From Palsa-1150 sp036490515 (GTDB lineage Bacteria; Myxococcota_A; Polyangia; Polyangiales; Polyangiaceae): 64,000 bases of DNA. The DNA lies in contig DASXDU010000038.1 in the NCBI GenBank assembly GCA_036490515.1, forward strand, positions 1 through 64,000, in the 5' to 3' direction. Shown in pieces: positions 57,849 to 64,000 of the stretch. Position numbers and translations under genes: made by a program. The stretch's first letter is position 1. Every line of letters starts with the position of its first letter. The notes below the pieces were generated by a model. It saw only the letters and a program-made list of their open reading frames with translations. It was not told the DNA's origin and did not search any database.

Positions 57849-58058
57849 GCGCGTGCCTGTTTCTATGGCCTCGATCCAGCGAGCGGCAGCGGCGGCTTGG
57901 ATGCAGAAGCCGGGGTACCGCTGTTTGCTTCCAGTTTTCAACTTCCGGGTCGACGGTCCGCGAGCCCGAGAGTCTTGCGGTACGGGGGTACCTTTTCGCT
58001 AAAGGTGCTCTCGCAGGCGCGGCTTATGACGCTGCGGCAAATTCCACAAGGAGACGCT

Positions 58059-58565
58059 ATGCAAGCTGCTTCCGACGTCAAGTTCAAGGTGGGCGACAAG
58101 GCCGTGTACCCCGCGCAAGGGGTCGCGGAGGTCATCCGCATCGAGGAAAAGGACATCGCGGGCAGCCGGCAGAAGTTCTACGTGCTGCGGATCCTGGACA
58201 CCGATCGAAAGATCCTCGTCCCAGTCGCGAACGCTGGTGCGGTTGGCCTTCGGCAAGTCATCAGCGAGATGGAGATCCGTGAGATCTTCGACATCCTCCG
58301 CGAGCGGACCATCGCCTTCGACAACCAGACATGGAACCGCCGCTATCGCGGGTTCATGGACAAGATTAAGACGGGCTCGATCTATGACGTCGCCGAGGTC
58401 CTCCGTGACCTCTATCGGCTCAAGACAGACAAGCAGCTCAGCTTCGGGGAGCGGCGAATGCTCGACACCGCGCGGGGATTGATCGTGAAGGAGATCGCCA
58501 TTGCGCGCGCGCAGACCGAGGATCAGGTGCGCAGCGAGATCGAATCGATCTTCGTCGCGAACTGA
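58059..58565 (+). CDS. cdnL: CarD family transcriptional regulator (CdnL type)
   Basis: The 168-residue product is an RNA polymerase-binding factor that stabilises open complexes at rRNA and other housekeeping promoters. The N-terminal RNAP-interaction domain (FKVGDKAVYPAQGVAEVIRI, KFYVLRILDTDRKILVPV) and the C-terminal helical DNA-binding domain (FDNQTWNRRYRGFMDKIKTG, SFGERRMLDTARGLIVKEIA) are both complete. The length equals the essential Myxococcus CdnL, and the HMGA-like tail of CarD itself is absent. AAGGAG lies a few nt upstream of the ATG. It has its own promoter and a downstream hairpin. Confidence 0.93.
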   Translation: MQAASDVKFKVGDKAVYPAQGVAEVIRIEEKDIAGSRQKFYVLRILDTDRKILVPVANAGAVGLRQVISEMEIREIFDILRERTIAFDNQTWNRRYRGFMDKIKTGSIYDVAEVLRDLYRLKTDKQLSFGERRMLDTARGLIVKEIAIARAQTEDQVRSEIESIFVAN

Positions 58566-58577
58566 AGCGGAGGGGCG

Positions 58578-58603
58578 CCCATGGGAGGGCACCCTCCCAT
58601 GGG
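58578..58603 (+). terminator. Perfect hairpin downstream of cdnL
   Basis: The 12-bp arms CCCATGGGAGGG / CCCTCCCATGGG with a 2-nt centre start 13 nt after the stop. There is no T-run, so it is either a Rho-linked terminator or an mRNA-stabilising end. The following 58604-58798 holds no gene I can support. Confidence 0.55.
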
Positions 58604-58798
58604 GGGGTGCGCGTTCACTGTTAGTGCTGGCCCGCTGCAGCGCCATGCGGGGAAGCCGGGCGAATCGTACGAGACGAGGCCGGCGAGTGTGCCGGTTTGG
58701 GCCGACTCCGATCGGGCGGGCCTGGAGAACTCGCGGCGAAGCCGGCTTTCTAGCGAAAAATGGCCTGGCACCTGGCGTGCACGCAAGCCAGAGGGGTC

Positions 58799-59176
58799 AT
58801 GACGGTCGCGTGGATTCGTGGATGGACTTGTGTCGCTCTGCTTGCGCCTGCGAGTGTGTGGTCGGCCGGGTGCAGCCTGAACCCACAACCTCTGCCTCCC
58901 GGCGACAAGCCTGATTCGAGCGTCGCGGCGGGTTCAGGAGCAGACGCCGGGCCGATGGGGTTCGGCGCCGCTGACGCGGGAGGCGCCGGCCTCGATGGTC
59001 CGACCGGCAATGTTCCTGACGGAAGCGGCCTCGCGTCTCCGGACGGGGCGGCGAACCCGGGACCGCCGGACGGGGGCGACGGGGGTCCGGTCGACGGGGC
59101 CCAGGACGGCTCCGGCGATGGGCCAGAAGACGCCCGGACCGAGGCGTCAATGGACGCACAGGAGGCAGCCGAATGA
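58799..59176 (+). CDS. Small lipoprotein with CSLNPQPLPPG motif (first of a pair)
   Basis: The 125-residue product has a signal sequence with lipobox WSAGC, immediately followed by SLNPQPLPPGD and a Gly/Asp/Ala-rich acidic tail without predicted structure. The following gene encodes a protein with the same CSLNPQPLPPG start, so they are paralogues. Its stop overlaps the next start by ATGA. The function is unknown; the low-complexity tail suggests a surface-exposed spacer. Confidence 0.6.
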   Translation: MTVAWIRGWTCVALLAPASVWSAGCSLNPQPLPPGDKPDSSVAAGSGADAGPMGFGAADAGGAGLDGPTGNVPDGSGLASPDGAANPGPPDGGDGGPVDGAQDGSGDGPEDARTEASMDAQEAAE

Positions 59177-59595
59177 AGCGCGCCGTCGCACTACTCATGG
59201 TGGCCCTCGGCGCATTCGGCCTGGCCCAGGCATGCAGCCTCAATCCGCAGCCGCTTCCTCCCGGAGAGCAGGCGGACGCGCACAGCCCCACCAATTCGGC
59301 GTCCGGCAGCGGCGGAAGCGGCAGCTCGTCGTCTGGTACCTCCAGCGGTGGAAGCAGTGGAACTGCCGGGGGCAGTGGTTCGAGCAGCGGAGGCTCTTCA
59401 GGGAGCTCCGGTGGCAGCTTCGACGGGGGCTTCGCGGACGCGACCGTGCCCGCGACCGACGGGGGGTCGGGCGAAGCCGGCGAACTCGGCGACGCCAGCG
59501 ACGCGAGCGACGCGCCGGCTACGGACGGAGGTACCGATGGAGAGGCTGACGGCGAAACGGACGCCGCCACCGACGGCGAGCCGCAGCACGACTGA
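59173..59595 (+). CDS. Small Ser/Gly-rich lipoprotein with CSLNPQPLPPG motif (second of a pair)
   Basis: The 140-residue product starts MKRAVALLMVALGAFGLAQA, with lipobox AQAC, followed by SLNPQPLPPGEQ, a long Gly/Ser-rich low-complexity region and an acidic Asp/Ala-rich end. The lipidated N-terminal dodecapeptide is nearly identical to that of the preceding gene while the rest has diverged in composition. Translational coupling (ATGA overlap) is expected. Confidence 0.65.
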   Translation: MKRAVALLMVALGAFGLAQACSLNPQPLPPGEQADAHSPTNSASGSGGSGSSSSGTSSGGSSGTAGGSGSSSGGSSGSSGGSFDGGFADATVPATDGGSGEAGELGDASDASDAPATDGGTDGEADGETDAATDGEPQHD

Positions 59596-59646
59596 GCGAC
59601 TCTCCTCGCGGCCGGGCCGGCCAGGCGGGCGGGTCGGGCGCGCCCG

Positions 59647-60186
59647 TCAGCGCTTTTGGGCCACGACGTATTCGTCGAGCACGTTCGCGGTGAAGTCCGC
59701 CAGGATGCCGTCCGTCACGCGCAGACGCCGCGACAGGTCGCGCGCGACGTTCAACACGATGAGCGCGTAGGACTTCAAATCGTGCCGGTAGAGCGCGTCG
59801 AGGTCTTCGCTGGCCAGACGAATCAACCTCGAAGGCGCGAGCGCCCGTACCGTCGCGGACCGGACCTGGAGATCGAGCACTGACATCTCGCCGAACCAGT
59901 CCCCCGGGCCGAGGATCGCCACCCTCATGTCGCGCCCACGGCGGCTGCGCTTCGACACCTCCATCTCGCCCTCGAGCACGACGTACATCTCGTGGGCTGC
60001 CCCGTCCCCCTCGCGGAACACCGTGTCTCCGGGGGCGAAGCGCTTCGTCTTGAGCGAGCCCGCCAGGTGAGTCAGCACGTCGTCGCTGAGCGCCCCGAAG
60101 AGACCGACCTCACGCAATGTCGCCGTCGTGAGCGGGAGGTCGCGCGAGTCGCGCGCCTGCGGCTTGGCAGCGGTGGACGTCATCAT
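59647..60186 (-). CDS. Cyclic nucleotide-binding domain protein
   Basis: The 179-residue product is a stand-alone cNMP-binding domain: TLREVGLFGALSDDVLTHLA, FAPGDTVFREGDGAAHEMYV and the phosphate-binding cassette GDWFGEMSVLDLQVRSATVR. The Gly-Glu and Arg of the cassette are kept. It lacks the C-terminal helix-turn-helix of CRP/FNR regulators, so it may be an allosteric or PilZ-like adaptor. MMTSTAAK at 60186 is the longest reasonable start. Confidence 0.88.
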   Translation of the reverse strand: MMTSTAAKPQARDSRDLPLTTATLREVGLFGALSDDVLTHLAGSLKTKRFAPGDTVFREGDGAAHEMYVVLEGEMEVSKRSRRGRDMRVAILGPGDWFGEMSVLDLQVRSATVRALAPSRLIRLASEDLDALYRHDLKSYALIVLNVARDLSRRLRVTDGILADFTANVLDEYVVAQKR

Positions 60187-60222
60187 GTCCGATTATACGG
60201 CGCCTCTGGCCGCGCGGCCGAC

Positions 60223-60672
60223 TCAATCGGCTAGGGGCTTGGTGAAGACGATCCGCCTCCGCCCTGGCCCCGCGTAATCGTCCACCTCCTGCACGTTCCA
60301 CCCGAGGGCCACGTGAAAACGGATGGACCCCTCGTTGCCGGGGGTCGTGATCGCCTTCATGCGGACGCAACCGTCGCCGCGGCACGCCTCGGTGAAGCGG
60401 TCGTACAGCAGCCGCCCGACGCCCCGCCGACGGTACTCGGGGTGAATCCCCACGAGGTGCACGTAGCCCGTCCGCGGCGTTCCCTTCGCGGCGACCACGA
60501 AGCCGAGCAGGAAGCCGATCATCTCCGAGCCTTGCTCCACGACGAGAGCCTCGTCACCGAGCTCGTAGAAGAAGATCGGGTGCGCGAAGGTGCCGATGGG
60601 ACCGCCCCACCAGTGATCGATGACCTCGACGACGCGGTCGAAGTCGGTCTTCGCGATGCGACGGACGTTCAT
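60223..60672 (-). CDS. GNAT-family N-acetyltransferase
   Basis: The 149-residue product has the GNAT acetyl-CoA-binding motif VGIHPEYRRRGVGRLLYD and the final strand GWNVQEVDDYAGPGRRRIVF. The acceptor substrate is unknown. The ATG at 60672 begins MNVRRIAKTDFDRVVEV, the first conserved strand; an upstream frame to 60690 is possible. It lies 36 bp upstream of the cyclic-nucleotide-binding gene on the same strand, and diverges from rpe. Confidence 0.85.
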   Translation of the reverse strand: MNVRRIAKTDFDRVVEVIDHWWGGPIGTFAHPIFFYELGDEALVVEQGSEMIGFLLGFVVAAKGTPRTGYVHLVGIHPEYRRRGVGRLLYDRFTEACRGDGCVRMKAITTPGNEGSIRFHVALGWNVQEVDDYAGPGRRRIVFTKPLAD

Positions 60673-60784
60673 GGCCCTCGGCGGCCCCAAGACTCACCGC
60701 TTTCGAGCAGGGGCGCAACCGAAACGCCGCCTGGAGGGCGCGCACGCCTTGACGGCCGGGCCCAGGTCCGCCACCTCTTGCACC

Positions 60785-61480
60785 GTGACCACCGCTGCGA
60801 CGGACGTTCTTCTCGCGCCTTCGATTCTATCGGCAGACTTCGGCCGGCTCGCGGAAGAGGTGCGCGCCGTCGAGCAAGGCGGAGCAGACTGGATCCACGT
60901 CGACGTCATGGACGGACGCTTCGTCCCCAACATCACCATTGGGCCGCCCGTCGTGAAGGCCCTGCGCGCGGTCACCACTCTTCCGCTCGACGTCCACCTC
61001 ATGATCGTCGAGCCCGACCGCTACCTCGACGACTTCGCGGCGGCAGGCGCGGATCGCATCAGCGTCCACGTCGAGGCGTGCACACACCTGCACCGGACCC
61101 TCCAACACGTTCACCACCTCGGCAAGCTGGCCGGGGTCGTGCTCAACCCGGCGACGCACGAGAGCACGATCGAGTATGCACTCGACGAGGCGGACCTCGT
61201 GCTCGTCATGAGCGTCAACCCCGGCTTCGGCGGCCAGGCGTTCATCCCCGGCGTGCTGCCCAAGGTGAGAGCCATCCGCGCGATGATCGACCGTCGCGGC
61301 AGGCACGTCGACCTCGAGATCGACGGTGGCATCAGCAAGACAACCGCCGCCCAGGCCACGGCCGCTGGAGCCCGCGTCCTCGTGGCCGGCAACGCCGTCT
61401 TCGCGCAGCGCCCCTACGCAGATGCCATCGCCACCATCCGTCGCGAGGGACAGCGCGGCGTGCGTGAGGGCACGCCTTGA
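60785..61480 (+). CDS. rpe: Ribulose-phosphate 3-epimerase
   Basis: The 231-residue TIM-barrel enzyme of the pentose phosphate pathway carries LLAPSILSADFGRLAEEV, HVDVMDGRFVPNITIG, LPLDVHLMIVEPDRYL, MSVNPGFGGQAFIP and EIDGGISKTTA. The catalytic Asp pair lies in VDVMDG and EIDGGI. The GTG at 60785 starts just before the first strand. The transaldolase of the same pathway is in this window at 29-30 kb. The TTG start of the following gene overlaps its stop (TTGA). Confidence 0.95.
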   Translation: MTTAATDVLLAPSILSADFGRLAEEVRAVEQGGADWIHVDVMDGRFVPNITIGPPVVKALRAVTTLPLDVHLMIVEPDRYLDDFAAAGADRISVHVEACTHLHRTLQHVHHLGKLAGVVLNPATHESTIEYALDEADLVLVMSVNPGFGGQAFIPGVLPKVRAIRAMIDRRGRHVDLEIDGGISKTTAAQATAAGARVLVAGNAVFAQRPYADAIATIRREGQRGVREGTP

Positions 61481-62853
61481 GGCGCGCCGTCGTCGTCCTG
61501 GCGCTCCTCGGCGTCGCCTGCGGTTCGAGCGCCCCGCCTCCACCCGCTCCGGTCGCGACCATCCAGCCGGCGCCCGCGTCGAGCACGCCGCACCCCGCCG
61601 CTTCGGCGCAGCCCGTCGACAAGGAGCCCCGGGAGAAGCGCCTCATCGAGCGCATACTCAAGCGCGTGGAGATCGCTCGGGGCCTCACGGCGACGCGTCC
61701 GGTGCCGGGCGTGCTCATGGACCGCGCCGCCCTCATCGCGCGTGTGAAGGAGCACGTCGCGCGCGAGCTTCCGCCCGAGGCCATTCGCGACGAGGGGCTC
61801 GCGCTCCAGCTCTTCGGGTTCATCCCCACGCAGTTCGACTACGAGCGGGCCGAGTACGACCTGCTCGAGGCGCAGCTCGCGGGATACTACGAGCCCGCCG
61901 ACGGCACGATGTACATGGCGAGCGACCTGGGGGACGACGAAGCCGAGGCCACCCTGGCGCACGAGCTCGTCCATGCGCTCCAGGACCAGCGGTGGAACCT
62001 CGCCGAACGCTCCAAGTACCGCCCGGGAGACGGCGACCGGTCCGAGGCTGTGAGCGCGCTCGCCGAGGGCGACGCGACGAGTGCGATGTTCGACGTGATG
62101 ATCGCGAGCGCCGCGCCCGGCGCGAACAAGTCCGCGATCGACCTGCCCGACGACGTCTTCGCCGAGCAGATCCGCGCGGGGATGAACGAGGGCCCTGGCG
62201 CAAACGCTCCCCACGTGATGCGGACGTCGCTCGCCGCGCCGTACATCTACGGCACCCTGTTCGTCCACGCCCTCCGCCGGCGCGGTGGATGGGACGCCGT
62301 CAACCGCGCGTGGGACGAGGCGCCGACCACCAGCGAGCAGATCCTCCACGTCGACAAGTGGCTCGTCCACGAGGCGGCGATCCCCGTGAAGGCTCCCCCC
62401 TTCACGGCGCTGGGGCCGGGCTGGAAGCTCGAGGACGAGGACTCCGAGGGCGAGATAGGCGCTCGCATCGCCTTCGAGGAGTGGATGGACCCGAAGGCGG
62501 CCGCGGCGCACAGCTCCGGCTGGGGCGGCGACCGCGGGGTGCTCCTCACGAACGGCGACAAGGCCGCCTTCGCGTGGCGGCTGCGCTACGACCCGGGCAA
62601 GCTGACCAACGACCGCGCGGGCCACGCGTTCAGCGCGATCACGAAGGCGCTCGACAGGGCGCTGGGCGCGCCCAAGCTCGCCGATGGAGCGTTCTCTTGC
62701 CACGAGCGAAGCGACCGCGGGCCCATCGCCATCGCGCGCACCGGGCAGGACGTCGTCTTCGTGCTCGGCCCGGCCACCACCAAGGGCACGTGGAGCGCCG
62801 CGGGCGACTGCGCGCTCGCCAGGCGCTGGGCGCGGGAGATCGGCCGCCCGTAG
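61477..62853 (+). CDS. Zincin-like metallopeptidase lipoprotein of unknown function
   Basis: The 458-residue product has a lipoprotein signal (MRRAVVVLALLGVAC), a Pro/Ala-rich linker and a peptidase-like domain with the zinc motif LAHELVHALQDQ, a possible third ligand region SEAVSALAEGDATSAMFD, and RIAFEEWMDPKAAAAHSSGW later. The HELVHALQDQ pattern with a downstream EGDAT recurs in predicted metallopeptidase-like proteins of Myxococcota. The TTG start at 61477 overlaps the rpe stop codon, indicating translational coupling. Activity is inferred only. Confidence 0.78.
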   Translation: MRRAVVVLALLGVACGSSAPPPPAPVATIQPAPASSTPHPAASAQPVDKEPREKRLIERILKRVEIARGLTATRPVPGVLMDRAALIARVKEHVARELPPEAIRDEGLALQLFGFIPTQFDYERAEYDLLEAQLAGYYEPADGTMYMASDLGDDEAEATLAHELVHALQDQRWNLAERSKYRPGDGDRSEAVSALAEGDATSAMFDVMIASAAPGANKSAIDLPDDVFAEQIRAGMNEGPGANAPHVMRTSLAAPYIYGTLFVHALRRRGGWDAVNRAWDEAPTTSEQILHVDKWLVHEAAIPVKAPPFTALGPGWKLEDEDSEGEIGARIAFEEWMDPKAAAAHSSGWGGDRGVLLTNGDKAAFAWRLRYDPGKLTNDRAGHAFSAITKALDRALGAPKLADGAFSCHERSDRGPIAIARTGQDVVFVLGPATTKGTWSAAGDCALARRWAREIGRP

Positions 62854-62870
62854 GCGACGCTCGTCGGGCG

Positions 62871-63572
62871 CTACGACAGCCGCACGGCGCGGCTCGACCG
62901 CGTCGACACGGCTTCGCGCGCGAGCTCGTCGGCCCGCTCGTTCAGCGGGACGCCCTGGTGACCCGGCACGTACACGAGGCGAGCGCGTCGCTCCTGCACC
63001 ACGCGCTTGGTCTTGGCCACGAGGTCGCCGTTCGCCTTCGCCTTCCAGCCCTTCTGGAGCACGCCGATGGCGTACTGGCTGTCGGTGTGCACGACGATCG
63101 CGACCGCCTGCGGCGGGATCCACTCCACGGCACGGAGGATCGCCGTCAGCTCCGCCACGTTGTTCGTCGCCTCGCCCAGGTACTCGTGCCCCTCGTGCAT
63201 CTTGCCGCCGGGGGCGATGAGCACGACGCCCGAGCCCGCCGGCCCCGGGTTGCCGGAGCACGCCCCGTCCGTGTACGCGATCCACGCGTCCGCCGGAGCC
63301 GCGTGCGCCACGGGCTTCGACCTAGACACTGCCTGCCCCGACCTCGACGGCGTCTGCCCCGGCTCCGCCACGGGGCCGCACGTCTCGTCCGGCAACACCG
63401 CCGCGCCCGGCGCGACGTCGAGGTTCCTCACACCCGCGCGGTAGGCCCTTCCGTCGTTCGGCTTGTAGCGCACCTCGACCCGGCCGCCCTCGTCGACGAG
63501 CGTCCCGTCGGCCCGCGCGCGCGCGAACACGCGCTGCCCCTTCAGCGTCGCCTCGACCCAAGGCATCGACAT
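62871..63572 (-). CDS. rnhA: Ribonuclease HI with N-terminal extension
   Basis: The C-terminal 140 residues form an RNase HI domain that degrades RNA in RNA-DNA hybrids. The four acidic sites are present: Asp in YTDGACSGNPGPAGSG, Glu in TNNVAELTAIL, Asp in VVHTDSQYAIGVLQKGW and His/Asp in VPGHQGVPLNERADELAR. The first 95 residues (MSMPWVEATLKGQRVFARAR to RNLDV) are a basic region plus a Ser/Arg/Ala linker, not the usual RNase H1 hybrid-binding domain. The ATG at 63566 is an equally good start. It diverges from gpmI across the dispersed 39-bp repeats. Confidence 0.92.
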   Translation of the reverse strand: MSMPWVEATLKGQRVFARARADGTLVDEGGRVEVRYKPNDGRAYRAGVRNLDVAPGAAVLPDETCGPVAEPGQTPSRSGQAVSRSKPVAHAAPADAWIAYTDGACSGNPGPAGSGVVLIAPGGKMHEGHEYLGEATNNVAELTAILRAVEWIPPQAVAIVVHTDSQYAIGVLQKGWKAKANGDLVAKTKRVVQERRARLVYVPGHQGVPLNERADELAREAVSTRSSRAVRLS

Positions 63573-63599
63573 CTCTTACCACGCTCGCCGATGCTGGCG

Positions 63600-63680
63600 G
63601 ACCCTCGGGAGACTCTGCGGCGTGGTTCACATCGCCTAGACGACCTTCGGGAGGCTGTGCGATGGGAGTCACATCGCCTA
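63600..63680. repeat. Two tandem copies of the dispersed 39-bp element
   Basis: Copy B at 63600-63638 and copy C at 63642-63680 align without gaps to copy A at 34258-34296. All begin GACC(T/C)TCGGG and end TCAC(A/G)TC(G/A)CCTA. The core is a dyad in each, perfect at the outer six bases in copy C (GCGATG / CATCGC). They lie in the divergent rnhA-gpmI promoter region. Confidence 0.85.
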
Positions 63681-63693
63681 TGTTCCCGCGCGA

Positions 63694-64000
63694 ATGACCC
63701 GCGCCGGACGCCCGCGACCGCTCGTCCTCGTCATCCTCGACGGCTTCGGCGAGCGCGCCGAGCGCGAGGACAACGCGATACGCCTCGCCGCGACTCCCGC
63801 GCTGAGCGCCCTCCTCGCGAAGTACCCGCACGGGCTCATCGGAACGAGCGGGCCCGACGTGGGGTTGCCCCCGGGCCAGATGGGGAACAGCGAGGTCGGG
63901 CACCTCAACTTCGGCGCGGGTCGCATCGCGATGATGGACATCACGCGCATCGACGGCGCCGTCCACGACGGCACCCTCGCCGGCAACGACGTCATCGGCG
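63694..64000 (+). CDS. gpmI: 2,3-bisphosphoglycerate-independent phosphoglycerate mutase, N-terminal part (cut by window end)
   Basis: The first 102 residues are visible: PLVLVILDGFGERAEREDNA, LIGTSGPDVGLPPGQMGNSE and VGHLNFGAGRIAMMDITRI. The phosphoserine-forming Ser lies in MGNSEVGH and the first metal-binding Asp in LDGFG. This identifies the iPGM of glycolysis/gluconeogenesis. The ATG at 63694 follows CCCGCGCGA without a clear ribosome-binding site. The rest is outside the window. Confidence 0.95.
   Translation, partial: MTRAGRPRPLVLVILDGFGERAEREDNAIRLAATPALSALLAKYPHGLIGTSGPDVGLPPGQMGNSEVGHLNFGAGRIAMMDITRIDGAVHDGTLAGNDVIG

Overview
The window is very GC-rich (roughly 70% by eye) and densely coding on both strands. 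It carries a typical Myxococcota (delta-proteobacterial, probably Polyangia-like) gene set: three Ser/Thr protein kinases, two double-FHA proteins, a CarD/CdnL regulator, a PilZ protein, an AgmX/PglI-type lipoprotein, an H1-like Lys/Ala-rich protein, many proline- or glycine-rich lipoproteins, and two ECF sigma/anti-sigma pairs. The assignment to this phylum is inferred from gene content only.

Layout. 1-9 kb: a GGCGCG hexamer tract, dnaK, a Ser/Thr kinase, pcnB-like nucleotidyltransferase, a DUF255 thioredoxin-fold protein, a putative outer-membrane protein and a GbsR-like regulator. 9-16.2 kb: a leftward operon (membrane protein, OmpR-type regulator, histidine kinase, an S26 signal-peptidase homologue lacking the catalytic lysine, FHA protein), then PilZ and an ECF sigma/FecR-like pair. 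16.5-26 kb: citrate-synthase-like protein, thiolase, a tightly overlapping run (MBL hydrolase, small ORF, FliH/SctL-like protein, site-2 protease), purCS, tRNA-Leu(UAG), a matrixin-like protease, a zinc ribbon, a homocysteine methyltransferase and an FGE-like lipoprotein. 26.5-38 kb: NtrC-type regulator, EF-hand transaldolase, a large imperfect inverted repeat, a 17-unit 21-bp repeat array, aldo/keto reductase, GH13 lipoprotein, NtrY-like kinase, TlpA-like thioredoxin, ABC ATPase and PhaR-like protein. 38-50 kb: ECF sigma/zinc-finger anti-sigma pair, gshB, FHA protein, sensor-kinase-type Ser/Thr kinase, FNR-like reductase, a CxxxY-type CcmE, an HNH protein and another Ser/Thr kinase.

50.6-52.8 kb holds the most interesting locus: a leftward three-gene RiPP-type cassette made of a short Cys-containing lipoprotein precursor with three GKSSCS repeats, a DUF692/MNIO enzyme and a DUF2063 partner, with a UUCG-loop hairpin between precursor and enzyme. 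This resembles bufferin/Hvf systems, but its core motif differs from the forms I know. A TrmB-like regulator is divergently transcribed from it.

53-64 kb: a 533-residue protein of unknown function, a strong terminator, an H1-like gene divergent from an OmpA-domain lipoprotein across an inverted-repeat operator candidate, a ppx/gppA pseudogene broken by several frameshifts, carD/cdnL with a recognisable promoter, two tandem lipoproteins sharing a CSLNPQPLPPG motif, a cyclic-nucleotide-binding protein, GNAT acetyltransferase, rpe, a zincin-like lipoprotein, RNase HI and the start of gpmI cut by the window edge.

A recurring theme is tandem repeats with a 21-bp period (seven codons) at several unrelated loci, both between genes and in frame inside genes. 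A second dispersed 39-bp element with a central dyad occurs in two divergent promoter regions. No insertion sequence, prophage or CRISPR array was seen.
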